A stretch of 64,000 nucleotides of DNA from Suilimivivens sp009774465. GTDB lineage: Bacteria; Bacillota; Clostridia; Lachnospirales; Lachnospiraceae. The number at the start of each line of letters is the position of its first letter. Position 1 is the stretch's first letter. Both the position numbers and the translations under genes were made by a program. This document shows positions 50,087 through 59,792 of the stretch, one piece after another. The stretch spans positions 37,899 through 101,898 of the forward strand of contig CANDAE010000012.1 of the NCBI GenBank assembly GCA_947382645.1. The letters are read 5' to 3'. Under the pieces are notes generated by a model, which ran no database searches, was not told the DNA's origin, and worked only from the letters and a program-made list of their open reading frames with translations.

Positions 50087-50875
50087 ATGAGCAATGAAAA
50101 AACATCAAAAAAGAAAAAAGTTACTATTAACGAAAAAGTCTGGCTGCTGATTTCCCTTTGTGCGGCATTGATTGTCTGGTATTTGCTTTCGCTGGGCAAG
50201 GCGACGGGAAGAAGTTTTCCTTTTGCAGACAAGGTAGTTCCGGCAGTGGGGACAATGATTGAAAGAGGGGCGTTTTGGAAAGATATTAAAAGCAGTTTGA
50301 CCTGTGTGGCTGCCGGCTTTGGACTGGGGTTTGTTACAGCGCTTCCCATTGCGTTTCTTATGGCATGGTATCAGCCTGTTCAGAAAATTATTGAGCCCTG
50401 GATTAACTTTATCCGTAATATTCCTGCTCTGGCATATGCGCCGCTTTTGGTTATTACCTTTGGCGTAGGACAAAAACCTGCAATTATTCTGATCTGGATC
50501 TGCACATTTATGACTATGAGCATTACGATATATCAGGGAATTAAAAATATTGACGTAACATTGATTAAGGCAGCCAGAGTGCTTGGTGCAAATGATTTTG
50601 ATATCTTTGTTAAAATTATCTGCCCGGCTACGGTACCGTTTATTATCACTGCTGTCCGTCTTGGACTTGGTGCTGCTCTTACCACGCTGCTTGCAGCAGA
50701 ATCTACGGGAGCGCAGGCCGGTATTGGTATGAGAATCCGTTCTCTTTCCAACTCCTTTGAGTCGGCGCCAATGTTGATGTACATTATTCTGCTTGGTATC
50801 ATTGGATTAATTCTGGTAAAGATTGTAGATATTATTGAAAGGAAATTAACGGGATGGCAAGAGACGATAAGTTAG
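50087..50875 (+). CDS. SsuC/TauC-type ABC transporter permease
   Basis: 262 residues, about six helices. NIPALAYAPLLVITFGVG and the EAA loop (KAARVLGANDFDIFVKI) are typical of nitrate/sulfonate/taurine importers. A charged Lys-rich N-terminus precedes the first helix. GGAGGG upstream. The ATPase gene overlaps its end by 22 bases. Confidence 0.9.
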   Translation: MSNEKTSKKKKVTINEKVWLLISLCAALIVWYLLSLGKATGRSFPFADKVVPAVGTMIERGAFWKDIKSSLTCVAAGFGLGFVTALPIAFLMAWYQPVQKIIEPWINFIRNIPALAYAPLLVITFGVGQKPAIILIWICTFMTMSITIYQGIKNIDVTLIKAARVLGANDFDIFVKIICPATVPFIITAVRLGLGAALTTLLAAESTGAQAGIGMRIRSLSNSFESAPMLMYIILLGIIGLILVKIVDIIERKLTGWQETIS

Positions 50876-51645
50876 TAAAATTAAAAATTGACAATGTTTA
50901 TAAGGAATATGAAGGACGTAATGGAAAAACGGTTGCCTTAAATGGCGTAAATCTTGATATTATGGAAAATGAGTTTATCTGCGTGGTTGGTCCTTCAGGA
51001 TGCGGTAAGTCTACGCTGTTAAATATCATTGCGGGACTGTTAGAGCCCACAAGCGGCGCAGCATATCTGGATGGAAAGCAGATTGAAGGCACCGGTGTGG
51101 AGCGTGGCGTTGTATTTCAGCAGTATGCGCTGTTCCCGTGGCGGACAGTTATTAAGAACGTTATGTTCGGACTGGAAATGAAAAAGGTGCCGAAGGCAGA
51201 AGCGGAACAGATAGCCCGCAAATACATAGAAGCAGTAGGATTAAAGGGATTTGAAAACTCTTATCCCAAGGAGCTGTCCGGCGGAATGAAGCAGCGTGTG
51301 GCAATTGCCCGTGCATATGCGGCTAACCCGGAAGTACTGCTTTTGGATGAGCCTTTTGGAGCACTGGATGCACAGACACGTGTACAGCTTCAGACAGAGC
51401 TTTTAAATACCTGGGAGCAGGAAAAGAAAACATGCTTTTTCATAACCCATGATGTAGATGAAGCGATTATTCTTGCTCAGCGTGTTATCATTATGAGCGC
51501 CCGTCCGGGACGAATTAAACGTATTGTAAATATTGATATTCCTTATCCAAGAACACAGGAAACAAAATCAGATCCACGTTTCCTGGAGCTGAAAGCGGAA
51601 ATCTGGAATGAAGTATATCAGGAATTTTTGGAAGTGCGCAAGTAG
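50854..51645 (+). CDS. SsuB/TauB-type ABC transporter ATPase
   Basis: 263 residues. Walker A GPSGCGKST, Q-loop VFQQYALFPWRTV, signature LSGGMKQRVAIARA, Walker B LLLDEPFGALDAQTR and H-loop FITHDVDEA. The FPWRTV and ALDAQTR spellings are those of the nitrate/sulfonate/taurine group. It overlaps the permease gene and precedes the binding-protein gene by 71 bases. Confidence 0.92.
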   Translation: MARDDKLVKLKIDNVYKEYEGRNGKTVALNGVNLDIMENEFICVVGPSGCGKSTLLNIIAGLLEPTSGAAYLDGKQIEGTGVERGVVFQQYALFPWRTVIKNVMFGLEMKKVPKAEAEQIARKYIEAVGLKGFENSYPKELSGGMKQRVAIARAYAANPEVLLLDEPFGALDAQTRVQLQTELLNTWEQEKKTCFFITHDVDEAIILAQRVIIMSARPGRIKRIVNIDIPYPRTQETKSDPRFLELKAEIWNEVYQEFLEVRK

Positions 51646-51716
51646 GCGCAGTTAACTGATTAATTATGGTTTTGACCGTAAAACGGTTAAAATAAATCTT
51701 TTAAGGAGGAACATTA

Positions 51717-52817
51717 ATGAAAAAGAAAGTATTAGCCCTGGTGCTCGCAGCAGCGATGACATTATCCTTAGCAGCCTGCGGAAAAACACCGGAAGATAAG
51801 CCGGCAAGCACCACAGAAACAACAGAAACAACGGAATCAACAGAGGCCCCTGCAGAGCAGGAAGCTACAGAGCCGGAACCGGCTGAGGAAGAAGCAGCAC
51901 CGGTAGAGAAAGTATCACTTAATGTTGCGTATATGCCTAACTATGCATCCTTATGGTCTGTGCTCACAGCAATAGATCAGGGATTCTTTGAAGAGGAAGG
52001 TCTGGAAATTACACTTTGGGAGTTTGCAGACGGTCCTTCTGAAATCGCAGCAATGGAAGGTGGAAGTATTGATCTGGCTTATATTGGACATGGTGCTCAT
52101 AAGCTCTGTATCAATGGTCAGGCAACGATTTTTGCTCCCAGTTCCGTACATAGCACAGACAGAATTATTGTTCTGCCCTCTTCAGGAGTTACTTCTGTAG
52201 ATGACATTGCAAATCTTGCTGGCAAGAAGGTAGCTTACAATGCCGGTTCTTCTTCTGAAACTGCATTGAATGGCGCACTTGCAGCAGCAGGACTTACAAT
52301 TGATGACATTGAAGCTTATGAAATGGATGCTACCAACATGGTTGCAGCAATGTCTTCAGGTTCTGTAGACGCCTGCACAGCATGGAATCCTTACAGTGTT
52401 CAGATTTTGAATAATTGTGAAGGCGCTGTTGAGCTTGAGTTTGCAACAGATTCTGTAAACCTTTCAAGCTGGATTTGCCTGCCTGGATATGCAGATGAAA
52501 ACAGAGACATCCTGATTCGTTTCAGCCGTGCACTTTACAAGGCAATGGCATATGCTTCTCAGGAAGCTAACTATGATTATGCAGTAGGTCTTTACGCAAC
52601 AAAGTGTGCGAAAGACAAAGAGGCTTGTCTTGTTGAAACAGGTGACGCAACATGGTTCAGCGCTGATGATGTTAAGAATGGTATTGCAGACGGAACAATG
52701 CAGGCATACTATCAGAGACAGCAGGAAATGTTTATTGAAAGTGAAGCTGTAGAAGGTGAAGTACCTTTGGAGAATTATGTATTGTTTGATGTAATGCAGG
52801 AAGCACTAGGTAACTAA
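51717..52817 (+). CDS. SsuA/NMT1-like substrate-binding lipoprotein
   Basis: 366 residues. Lipobox LSLAAC, a Thr/Glu/Pro-rich linker to about residue 65, then a type-2 binding domain (NVAYMPNYASL, GSIDLAYIGHGAHKLC, CTAWNPYSVQIL). Family members bind sulfonates, nitrate, bicarbonate or pyrimidine precursors; this ligand is unknown. The same domain is the sensor of the chemoreceptor at 47092. A strong AAGGAGG RBS fits high expression. Confidence 0.9.
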   Translation: MKKKVLALVLAAAMTLSLAACGKTPEDKPASTTETTETTESTEAPAEQEATEPEPAEEEAAPVEKVSLNVAYMPNYASLWSVLTAIDQGFFEEEGLEITLWEFADGPSEIAAMEGGSIDLAYIGHGAHKLCINGQATIFAPSSVHSTDRIIVLPSSGVTSVDDIANLAGKKVAYNAGSSSETALNGALAAAGLTIDDIEAYEMDATNMVAAMSSGSVDACTAWNPYSVQILNNCEGAVELEFATDSVNLSSWICLPGYADENRDILIRFSRALYKAMAYASQEANYDYAVGLYATKCAKDKEACLVETGDATWFSADDVKNGIADGTMQAYYQRQQEMFIESEAVEGEVPLENYVLFDVMQEALGN

Positions 52818-52822
52818 GAGCG

Positions 52823-52867
52823 AAAACCCTATGGGCGGCGGATTTGTCTGTTCATAGGGTTTTTTTT
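52823..52867 (+). terminator. Terminator after the importer operon
   Basis: AAAACCCTATG (52823-52833) pairs with CATAGGGTTTT (52853-52863), followed by T residues. Confidence 0.92.
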
Positions 52868-52889
52868 ACCCTGATTATGGAGGAGTTAT

Positions 52890-54761
52890 ATGAAGATATC
52901 GTACCGCAGGGATGCGTCTGAGGTGATCTGGTTTGCAGCAAAGGAACTGGAAGCATATCTTAAAAGGATGCTGAACCGGCAGCCGGCATTTGAGATATGG
53001 CTTGAAAGTGACAGGAGCTGTTTTCCGGAATCTGAAAAAGACAGCTATAAGATATGTGTTTCCCCAAAAGGCGGAAGTATAACAGGTATCAACGACAGAA
53101 GTGTTCTCCTGGGGGTATATGATTACCTGCATACACTTGGCTGTCGTTTTCTGATGCCTTTAAAAGAATGTGAAACAGTTCCTTCCATCGAGGAAGAAAA
53201 TTTATGGGCGGATTATGAAAAATGCGCTTCCTTCTATCATCGGGGCGTATGTATTGAGGGAGCAGATTCTTTTGAAAATATTTTAAACTATATTGAATGG
53301 CTTCCTAAAATTGGATATAACAGTTTTTTTCTTCAGTTTAAAACGCCCTATGCATTTTTAGCACGCTGGTATGAGCATAAGGAAAATCCTTATGCGGCCA
53401 AAGAGGCCTACACGCCGGAGGATGCCATAAGAGATAAATCTCTATTAGAACAGGAGGCTAAAAAGCGCGGGCTATTACTGCATGAGGCAGGGCATGGCTG
53501 GACAGGAGAAACCTTGGGTTATCAGACTGTGTCATGGGATTCGGAAAACGCACCTTCTGATGACAGATTTGTACACAGAATGGCTGAAATTAACGGAAAA
53601 AGGGCTCTTTTCATGGGGGTGCCTGCAAATACCAATCTGTGTTATCACAACGCGGATGCAATTGATACATTTGCAGGGCTGGTGACAGATTATGCGAAAG
53701 AAAATCCAAGTGTGGATTATCTGCATGTGTGGCTTGCCGACGAGTATAATAATGTCTGTGAATGTGCTGACTGCCGAAATACCACGATTTCAGATCAGTA
53801 CATTAATTTACTGAATGAAATTGATGCAAGGCTTATGAAAGAGGGACTTGACACACGCATTGTCTTTTTGCTCTACCAGGAGCTTTTATGGCCTCCCATT
53901 GAAAAAAAGCTGAATCATCCGGATCGTTTTGTGCTGATGTTTGCACCGATCAGCAGGACTTTTGAAAAAAGCTATGAGATGGATGATAGGGAGAGGGAAC
54001 TTCCTGAATATAAAAGAAATCAGATTACACTTCCTGTAAATCTTGCGGAAAATCTGGCTTTTTTAAAGGGCTGGCAGCAACAATTTCAGGGGGAAGGATT
54101 CATATATGATTATCCACTGGGAAGAGCCCATTATGGAGACTTTGGATACGTGCATATTGCGAATGTAATTCATTCCGATATTCAGAAAATCAGACAAATG
54201 GGGCTGAATGGATATATCAGTTGTCAGGAGCTTCGGGCAGCCTTTCCCAATGCCTTTCCCAATTACGTGATGGGCAAAACACTTTTTGAAAAAGAGCTGT
54301 CGATTCAGGAACTGACTAAAGAATACTTTTTGGCCTGCTATGGTGGCAATTGGCAGCAGGTGTTAAGGTATCTGACAGATTTGTCAGATTTAAGCAGTTG
54401 TGACTACGTGAATGGAAAAGGAGAGAGAAAGAACCAGGATATTGCCGGGCGTATGGATAAAATAAAAAAACGCTGTGAGGAGTTTGGAGAAGTAATTCTT
54501 TCCCATAAAAATGATGTGGGAGAATGGGATTCCATTTACTGGAAAGTTCTGGAATATCACAGAAACTATGTTATTTTGCTTTCAGAGGCGCTTTATATGC
54601 TTGCTTTGGGAGACCAGGCACAGGCCTGTGAAAAATGGAAAAATTTCAGAAAGCTTATCTGTGACAGGGAACCGGAGTATCAGCCTTTTCTGGATGTGTA
54701 CCGTATTCTTGAGGTGACGCAGAAATACACAAAAATAGCAGACAACTTGGACACAAAGTAA
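52890..54761 (+). CDS. DUF4838-type putative glycoside hydrolase, cytoplasmic
   Basis: 623 residues without signal peptide. An N-terminal alpha/beta domain (ELEAYLKRML, SVLLGVYDYLHTLGCRFLMP) like that preceding GH20/GH67-type barrels is followed by a DUF4838 region. HVWLADEYNNVCECADCRN carries a candidate acidic residue and a Cys cluster. DUF4838 proteins are related to alpha-glucuronidases and hexosaminidases but untested. RBS GGAGGAG. It lies directly after the importer terminator, so it may hydrolyse an imported glycoconjugate. Confidence 0.75.
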   Translation: MKISYRRDASEVIWFAAKELEAYLKRMLNRQPAFEIWLESDRSCFPESEKDSYKICVSPKGGSITGINDRSVLLGVYDYLHTLGCRFLMPLKECETVPSIEEENLWADYEKCASFYHRGVCIEGADSFENILNYIEWLPKIGYNSFFLQFKTPYAFLARWYEHKENPYAAKEAYTPEDAIRDKSLLEQEAKKRGLLLHEAGHGWTGETLGYQTVSWDSENAPSDDRFVHRMAEINGKRALFMGVPANTNLCYHNADAIDTFAGLVTDYAKENPSVDYLHVWLADEYNNVCECADCRNTTISDQYINLLNEIDARLMKEGLDTRIVFLLYQELLWPPIEKKLNHPDRFVLMFAPISRTFEKSYEMDDRERELPEYKRNQITLPVNLAENLAFLKGWQQQFQGEGFIYDYPLGRAHYGDFGYVHIANVIHSDIQKIRQMGLNGYISCQELRAAFPNAFPNYVMGKTLFEKELSIQELTKEYFLACYGGNWQQVLRYLTDLSDLSSCDYVNGKGERKNQDIAGRMDKIKKRCEEFGEVILSHKNDVGEWDSIYWKVLEYHRNYVILLSEALYMLALGDQAQACEKWKNFRKLICDREPEYQPFLDVYRILEVTQKYTKIADNLDTK

Positions 54762-54928
54762 GGCCGCAAAATAAGGGAAAAAAATCCTTTCTATTTTTGT
54801 TGTTGTGTTGTATAATCATTATGTGTAAACATTTCAGATAACAAATCGTAATAAATTCCCGAAAGAAAACCCGAAGATTTAAAAGATTTTGTGTGATGCA
54901 TTATGGTTATAGGAAAATGGAGGATTTT

Positions 54929-56398
54929 ATGAGAGAAAAGTATGAGTCTTTGGCGCTTGCAGATTTAAAGGCAATTGCAAAAGCCAGAGGACTAAAAGGC
55001 ACGTCAACGATGAAAAAAGCACAGATCGTAGAGTTGATGCTTGCGGAGGATGAAAAGGACAAGGAGAAGGCAGAGGGGAAAAATATTACGCCAAAGCCTG
55101 TTCCGGCAAAGCCGGCCATGACAGGGAAGCCGGAGGGAAAAAGCGAACGTCCTGAAAAGGAAGGAAGCGTTCGAGAGGCCAGAACAGAAAGGACAGAGTA
55201 TAAGCCGGAACGGACAGAAGGCCGGGTGGAAGAGCCAAAGGCTGATGAGGACAAGTTTCCGGCGGAACTGGACAGTGGAATTGCCGCCAGTGGTATTTTG
55301 GAGGTTATGCCGGACGGATATGGATTTATTCGTTGTGAAAATTATCTGCCCGGAGATCATGATGTATATGTAGCACCCAGCCAGATCAGAAGATTCGGAT
55401 TAAAGACGGGAGATATATTAGAGGGAAATACCCGTGTCAGAACCCAGGGAGAAAAGTTCGCGGCACTGCTTTATGTAAAGAGTATTAATGGATATACGCC
55501 GGAGGTGGCTGCCAGAAGGTGTAATTTTGAAGATATGACGCCGATATTTCCAAATGAAAGACTGCATTTGGAAATGCCGGGGGCCAGTGTTGCCATGAGG
55601 ATTATGGATTTGATCAGCCCTGTTGGAAAAGGCCAGCGTGGTATGATCGTATCGCCTCCTAAAGCCGGTAAAACAACTTTACTGAAAGACGTGGCCAAAT
55701 CCGTAAAGCGCAATGCTCCGGAAGTGCATCTGATTATTCTTTTAATAGATGAACGTCCCGAGGAAGTTACAGACATTAAAGAGGCAATTGAAGGGCCTAA
55801 TGTGGAAGTTATTTATTCTACCTTTGATGAACTGCCTGAGCACCATAAGCGTGTTTCAGAAATGGTAATTGAAAGAGGAAAACGTCTGGTAGAACATAAA
55901 AAGGATGTAATGATTCTGATTGACAGTATCACAAGGCTGACCAGAGCTTATAACCAGACGGTACCGCCAAGCGGACGTACCTTATCCGGCGGCCTTGATC
56001 CGGCGGCATTACATATGCCGAAACGGTTTTTTGGCGCGGCGAGAAATATGCGGGAAGGCGGTTCCCTTACAATTCTTGCAACAGCACTGGTAGATACCGG
56101 AAGTAAGATGGATGACGTGGTTTATGAGGAATTTAAGGGTACCGGCAACATGGAACTTGTACTGGACCGGAAGCTTTCCGAAAGAAGAATGTTTCCTGCC
56201 ATTGATATTCCAAAGTCCGGAACCAGAAGAGAGGATCTTCTCCTTGCCCAGGATGAGCTGGAAGCAATGAATATCATGCGCAAAAGCCTGAACGGATTAA
56301 AACCTGAGGAATCAGTAGACAAAATTCTTGACATTTTTGCAAAGACCAGGAATAATCAGGAAGTTGTAAATATGATTAAAAAAATAAAATGGTTTTAA
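54929..56398 (+). CDS. rho: Rho, transcription termination factor
   Basis: 489 residues. N-terminal helix-extended-loop-helix (LADLKAIAKARGLKG), a Lys/Glu/Pro-rich insertion (about residues 50-115), then the RNA-binding cold-shock-like domain (MPDGYGFIRCENYLPG). The hexameric RNA helicase ATPase follows with Walker A PPKAGKTTLL and ILIDSITRLTRAYN. The ATG at 54929 has GGAGG 6 bases before it; the upstream ATG at 54893 lacks an RBS. A TATAAT lies at 54811, but its -35 is poor. Confidence 0.95.
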   Translation: MREKYESLALADLKAIAKARGLKGTSTMKKAQIVELMLAEDEKDKEKAEGKNITPKPVPAKPAMTGKPEGKSERPEKEGSVREARTERTEYKPERTEGRVEEPKADEDKFPAELDSGIAASGILEVMPDGYGFIRCENYLPGDHDVYVAPSQIRRFGLKTGDILEGNTRVRTQGEKFAALLYVKSINGYTPEVAARRCNFEDMTPIFPNERLHLEMPGASVAMRIMDLISPVGKGQRGMIVSPPKAGKTTLLKDVAKSVKRNAPEVHLIILLIDERPEEVTDIKEAIEGPNVEVIYSTFDELPEHHKRVSEMVIERGKRLVEHKKDVMILIDSITRLTRAYNQTVPPSGRTLSGGLDPAALHMPKRFFGAARNMREGGSLTILATALVDTGSKMDDVVYEEFKGTGNMELVLDRKLSERRMFPAIDIPKSGTRREDLLLAQDELEAMNIMRKSLNGLKPEESVDKILDIFAKTRNNQEVVNMIKKIKWF

Positions 56399-56404
56399 AA
56401 ATAC

Positions 56405-56433
56405 TTGCATGAGCAGATAAGCTGTGATATAAT
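56405..56433 (+). promoter_or_regulatory. Promoter of rpmE
   Basis: TTGCAT (56405-56410), 17 bases and TATAAT (56428-56433), 66 bases before the rpmE start. Confidence 0.75.
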
Positions 56434-56498
56434 GAAAAAGCTGTTTCAGATTAGTATTTGAAGACATAATTATTAAGTTATTATAGAGAGGTGAAAGC

Positions 56499-56705
56499 AT
56501 GAAAGAAGGAATTCATCCTGAGTTTTATCAGGCAACTGTAACTTGTAACTGTGGCAATACATTTGTGACGGGTTCAACTAAAAAAGACATTCACGTTGAA
56601 GTTTGTTCTAAATGCCATTCATTCTACACAGGCCAGCAGAAAGCTGCAAGAGCTGATGGACGTATTGATAAGTTCAACAGGAAGTACGGTGTAGAAAGCA
56701 AATAA
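56499..56705 (+). CDS. rpmE: Ribosomal protein bL31, zinc-binding form
   Basis: 68 residues. Cys pairs in TCNCGNTF and CSKCHSFYTGQQKA are the zinc ligands of the C+ type L31. Such copies are expressed under zinc sufficiency and serve as a zinc store. The family context rho-rpmE is common in Firmicutes. RBS GAGAGGTG. Confidence 0.97.
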   Translation: MKEGIHPEFYQATVTCNCGNTFVTGSTKKDIHVEVCSKCHSFYTGQQKAARADGRIDKFNRKYGVESK

Positions 56706-56716
56706 TTTTGCAGGAA

Positions 56717-56750
56717 AAGGTTGGGGTGGTCACATCTCAACCTTTCTTTT
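56717..56750 (+). terminator. Terminator after rpmE
   Basis: AAAGGTTG (56717-56724) pairs with CAACCTTT (56738-56745), followed by CTTTT. Confidence 0.8.
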
Positions 56751-56753
56751 GTG

Positions 56754-56789
56754 CGGGCAATGAGTCAGGCGCGTATGCAGAGCATACGC
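56754..56789. repeat. REP-like repeat copy with perfect hairpin
   Basis: GCGGGCAATGAGTCA resembles the start of the repeat at 12841 (GCGGGCAACGAGCCA). It is again followed by a short perfect hairpin of unrelated sequence, GCGTATGC-AGA-GCATACGC (56771-56789). Confidence 0.5.
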
Positions 56790-56865
56790 ATAACTGCGTA
56801 TTTATATTTCCTGTGCCTGCCAGTTTAAATTAAAAGCCTGCAAGAGCGGGCAGATAGGAGTAAAC

Positions 56866-57888
56866 TTGAAAAAGAAAAGACGCAGCCGCTCCTCGGGAAT
56901 TGGCGGACAAGCCGTTTTAGAGGGCGTTATGATGAAAAATAAAGATGACTATGCGGTAGCCATCAGAAAGCCAAATGGAGAAATTGAAGTTGAAATGGAG
57001 GTATTTCATGGCTGTATGCATGGAAATATACTCACCAGAACTCCATTTGTCAGAGGGATTTTCAATTTTATAGATTCTTTAAGGCTTGGAATGAAAACAC
57101 TTAATTATTCCGCCTCTTTTTATGAGGATGAAGAAGCTAAAGAAACCAAACTGGATAAAGCACTTGATAAAATGTCAGGGGGCAGAGGAGAAAATATACT
57201 TATGGGAATTACCACAGTGATTTCTGTTCTGCTGGCGGTTGGTATTTTTATTCTGCTGCCTTATTTCATTTCTTCTTTTTTAGTTGGATATATAAGAAAT
57301 GCTTCTTTGCTGGCAATTATAGAAGGGGTAATCAGAATACTGATTTTCTTTGCCTACGTGGCAGGAATCAGCCTTATGAAAGATATTCACAGGCTGTATC
57401 AATATCATGGAGCGGAGCATAAATGTATTAATTGTATCGAAAAGGGAAGACCTCTTACTGTGCATAATGTAATGAGGAGCTCCAGAATTCATAAACGCTG
57501 TGGAACCAGCTTTATGTTTTTTGTCATGTTCGTAAGCATTGTGTTGTTTTTCTTTATCAGAGTGGATAATGCAGCACTTAGAATACTGCTTCGCATTGCG
57601 CTTATTCCTGTGATTGCAGGGATTTCTTATGAAATTATCCGTCTTGCCGGAAGAACTGATAATATTTTAGTGAAGATAATTTCGGCACCGGGAATGCTGC
57701 TGCAGCGGCTTACCACCAAGGAACCGGATGAAAGTATGGTTGAGGTGGCGATTAAATCGGTGGAAGCAGTGTTTGACTGGAAGGAGTATTTGAAAGATTC
57801 CTTTGGATATGAGGTGGATGCCTCCTGGATGGATGATGGAACTGAAAAAGATTCTAAGGAGGAAGAATCACCTGAAGATGGAATATGA
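56866..57888 (+). CDS. DUF1385 (YqhQ-like) membrane protein
   Basis: 340 residues. Family hallmark GIGGQAVLEGVMMKN at the N-terminus and YHGAEHKCINCIEKG in the middle, a His/Cys-rich possible metal site. About four hydrophobic segments lie between residues 115 and 260. TTG start with AGGAG upstream. It is typically found before prmC and prfA in Clostridia, as here; the function is unknown. Confidence 0.88.
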   Translation: MKKKRRSRSSGIGGQAVLEGVMMKNKDDYAVAIRKPNGEIEVEMEVFHGCMHGNILTRTPFVRGIFNFIDSLRLGMKTLNYSASFYEDEEAKETKLDKALDKMSGGRGENILMGITTVISVLLAVGIFILLPYFISSFLVGYIRNASLLAIIEGVIRILIFFAYVAGISLMKDIHRLYQYHGAEHKCINCIEKGRPLTVHNVMRSSRIHKRCGTSFMFFVMFVSIVLFFFIRVDNAALRILLRIALIPVIAGISYEIIRLAGRTDNILVKIISAPGMLLQRLTTKEPDESMVEVAIKSVEAVFDWKEYLKDSFGYEVDASWMDDGTEKDSKEEESPEDGI

Positions 57889-58711
57889 AGCGTTATATCG
57901 CCTGGGCGCAGAAAGGCTAAAGGAAGCACAGATCGATGAACCCATGCTGGATGCCCGTCTGCTTCTGGAAGAGGTTTGTGGAACGGATAGGAATTATCTT
58001 CTGGCACATGGAAGCAATCCCGTGTCAGAGGATGATTATAATTGTTATGTAAACTATATTGAAAAGCGGAGTCATCATATTCCTCTTCAACATATTTTAG
58101 GATATCAGGAGTTTATGGGGCTTCACTTTAAAGTAACTCCGGAAGTATTGATTCCAAGACAGGATACGGAAACATTAGTGGAAGAGGTTATGAGGAATCT
58201 TCATGACGGTATGCGGATTTTAGATATGTGTACCGGCTCCGGCTGCATTTTGTTAAGTCTTTTGAAATATTCCAATGACTGCATTGGAACTGGATGCGAC
58301 TTGTCAGAAAAGGCGCTTTTGGTAGCGGAAGAAAATGCCGGAGCGCTTGGAATAGGTGCAGAATTTTTACAAAGTGATTTGTTTGAAAATGTGACCGGTA
58401 AATATGAAATTATTGTTTCCAATCCTCCTTATATATCAAGTGAAGAGATTCCGGGTTTGATGGAAGAGGTTCGGGAACATGATCCGCGCATGGCCCTGGA
58501 TGGAGGAAAAGACGGACTTTATTTTTATCGTGAAATTATAAGGCAGGCAGGTGATTATTTATATCCTGGCGGTATGCTGTTTTTTGAAATCGGCTGCAGG
58601 CAGGCGGCAGCGGTAAGCAGCTATATGAGACAGGCAGGCTATCGGGAGGTCACAGTCTGTAAAGATTTATCCGGGCTGGACCGGGTAGTGTCAGGAGTAT
58701 ATGGAGGTTAA
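57878..58711 (+). CDS. prmC: PrmC, release-factor glutamine methyltransferase
   Basis: Methylates the Gln of the GGQ motif of release factors. 277 residues: N-terminal helical domain, then a Rossmann methyltransferase with LDMCTGSGCILLSL and the active-site NPPY (IIVSNPPYIS). The ATG at 57878 overlaps the DUF1385 gene by 11 bases, and the nearest good RBS (AAGGAGG) is 15 bases away. A frame starting at 57803 is less likely. Its substrate gene prfA follows immediately. Confidence 0.95.
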   Translation: MEYEALYRLGAERLKEAQIDEPMLDARLLLEEVCGTDRNYLLAHGSNPVSEDDYNCYVNYIEKRSHHIPLQHILGYQEFMGLHFKVTPEVLIPRQDTETLVEEVMRNLHDGMRILDMCTGSGCILLSLLKYSNDCIGTGCDLSEKALLVAEENAGALGIGAEFLQSDLFENVTGKYEIIVSNPPYISSEEIPGLMEEVREHDPRMALDGGKDGLYFYREIIRQAGDYLYPGGMLFFEIGCRQAAAVSSYMRQAGYREVTVCKDLSGLDRVVSGVYGG

Positions 58712-58715
58712 AATC

Positions 58716-59792
58716 ATGTTTGATAAATTAGAAGATCTTTTAATCCGTTTTGAAGAGATTATGAGTGAATTAAATGAGCCTGCGACGGCAAATGATCAGC
58801 AGCGTTTCAGAAAATTGATGAAAGAGCAAAGTGATCTTACGCCTGTTGTGGAGGCATATAAGGAGTATAAAAAGGCTGGTCAGGATGTGGAAGACTCTCT
58901 GGCTATGTTAGAGGAAGAATCTGATGATGAAATGCGTGAAATGCTGAAGGAAGAGTTAAGTGCAGCTAAGAAGCGCATTGAAGAACTGGAACAGAAATTA
59001 AAGATATTGCTTCTGCCCAAGGACCCCAATGATGAGAAGAACGTTATCATTGAAATAAGAGCAGGTGCAGGCGGCGACGAAGCAGCGCTTTTTGCAGCAG
59101 AAATATATCGGATGTACGTGCACTATGCAGAAGGACAGCGTTGGAAGGTGGAAACCATGAACGTGGATGAAATCGGCATTGGCGGTATGAAAGAAGTGCA
59201 GTTTACTATTATTGGACAGGGTGCTTATTCCAGGATGAAGTATGAAAGCGGCGTTCATCGAGTACAAAGAGTCCCGGAAACAGAAAGCGGCGGGCGGATT
59301 CACACATCTACCATTAGCGTGGCGGTTATGCCGGAGGTGGATGATGATATTGATATTGTGATCGAAGATAAAGATATACGAATTGATGTAATGCGTGCTT
59401 CCGGAAACGGGGGGCAGTGTGTCAACACCACTGACTCTGCGGTACGCTTGACTCATTATCCTACCGGAATTGTAGTGTACAGCCAGACAGAAAAATCACA
59501 GCTTCAAAATAAGGCAAAGGCGTTTGCCCTTTTAAAAGCGAAACTTTACGACATAGAACAGCAGCAAAGACATGATGCGGAGGCTGAAATGAGAAGAAGC
59601 CAGATTGGAACAGGCGACCGTTCTGAAAAAATCCGTACTTACAATTTCCCCCAGGGGCGTGTGACAGACCACAGAATTGGCCTTACCCTTTATAAACTGG
59701 ATAAGATTATGAACGGGGATATTCAGGAGATTATCGACGCATGTATTGCAGCCGACCAGGCAGCAAAGCTTGTGAAGATGGGTGAAAACTGA
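58716..59792 (+). CDS. prfA: PrfA, peptide chain release factor 1
   Basis: 358 residues. Stop-codon tripeptide in RVPETES (PxT type of RF1, for UAA/UAG) and the catalytic loop SGNGGQCVNTTDSAVR with GGQ. Cys follows GGQ where His is usual in many RF1 proteins (GGQHVN). The ATG at 58716 has GGAGG 8 bases upstream and follows the prmC stop by 4 bases. Confidence 0.96.
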   Translation: MFDKLEDLLIRFEEIMSELNEPATANDQQRFRKLMKEQSDLTPVVEAYKEYKKAGQDVEDSLAMLEEESDDEMREMLKEELSAAKKRIEELEQKLKILLLPKDPNDEKNVIIEIRAGAGGDEAALFAAEIYRMYVHYAEGQRWKVETMNVDEIGIGGMKEVQFTIIGQGAYSRMKYESGVHRVQRVPETESGGRIHTSTISVAVMPEVDDDIDIVIEDKDIRIDVMRASGNGGQCVNTTDSAVRLTHYPTGIVVYSQTEKSQLQNKAKAFALLKAKLYDIEQQQRHDAEAEMRRSQIGTGDRSEKIRTYNFPQGRVTDHRIGLTLYKLDKIMNGDIQEIIDACIAADQAAKLVKMGEN

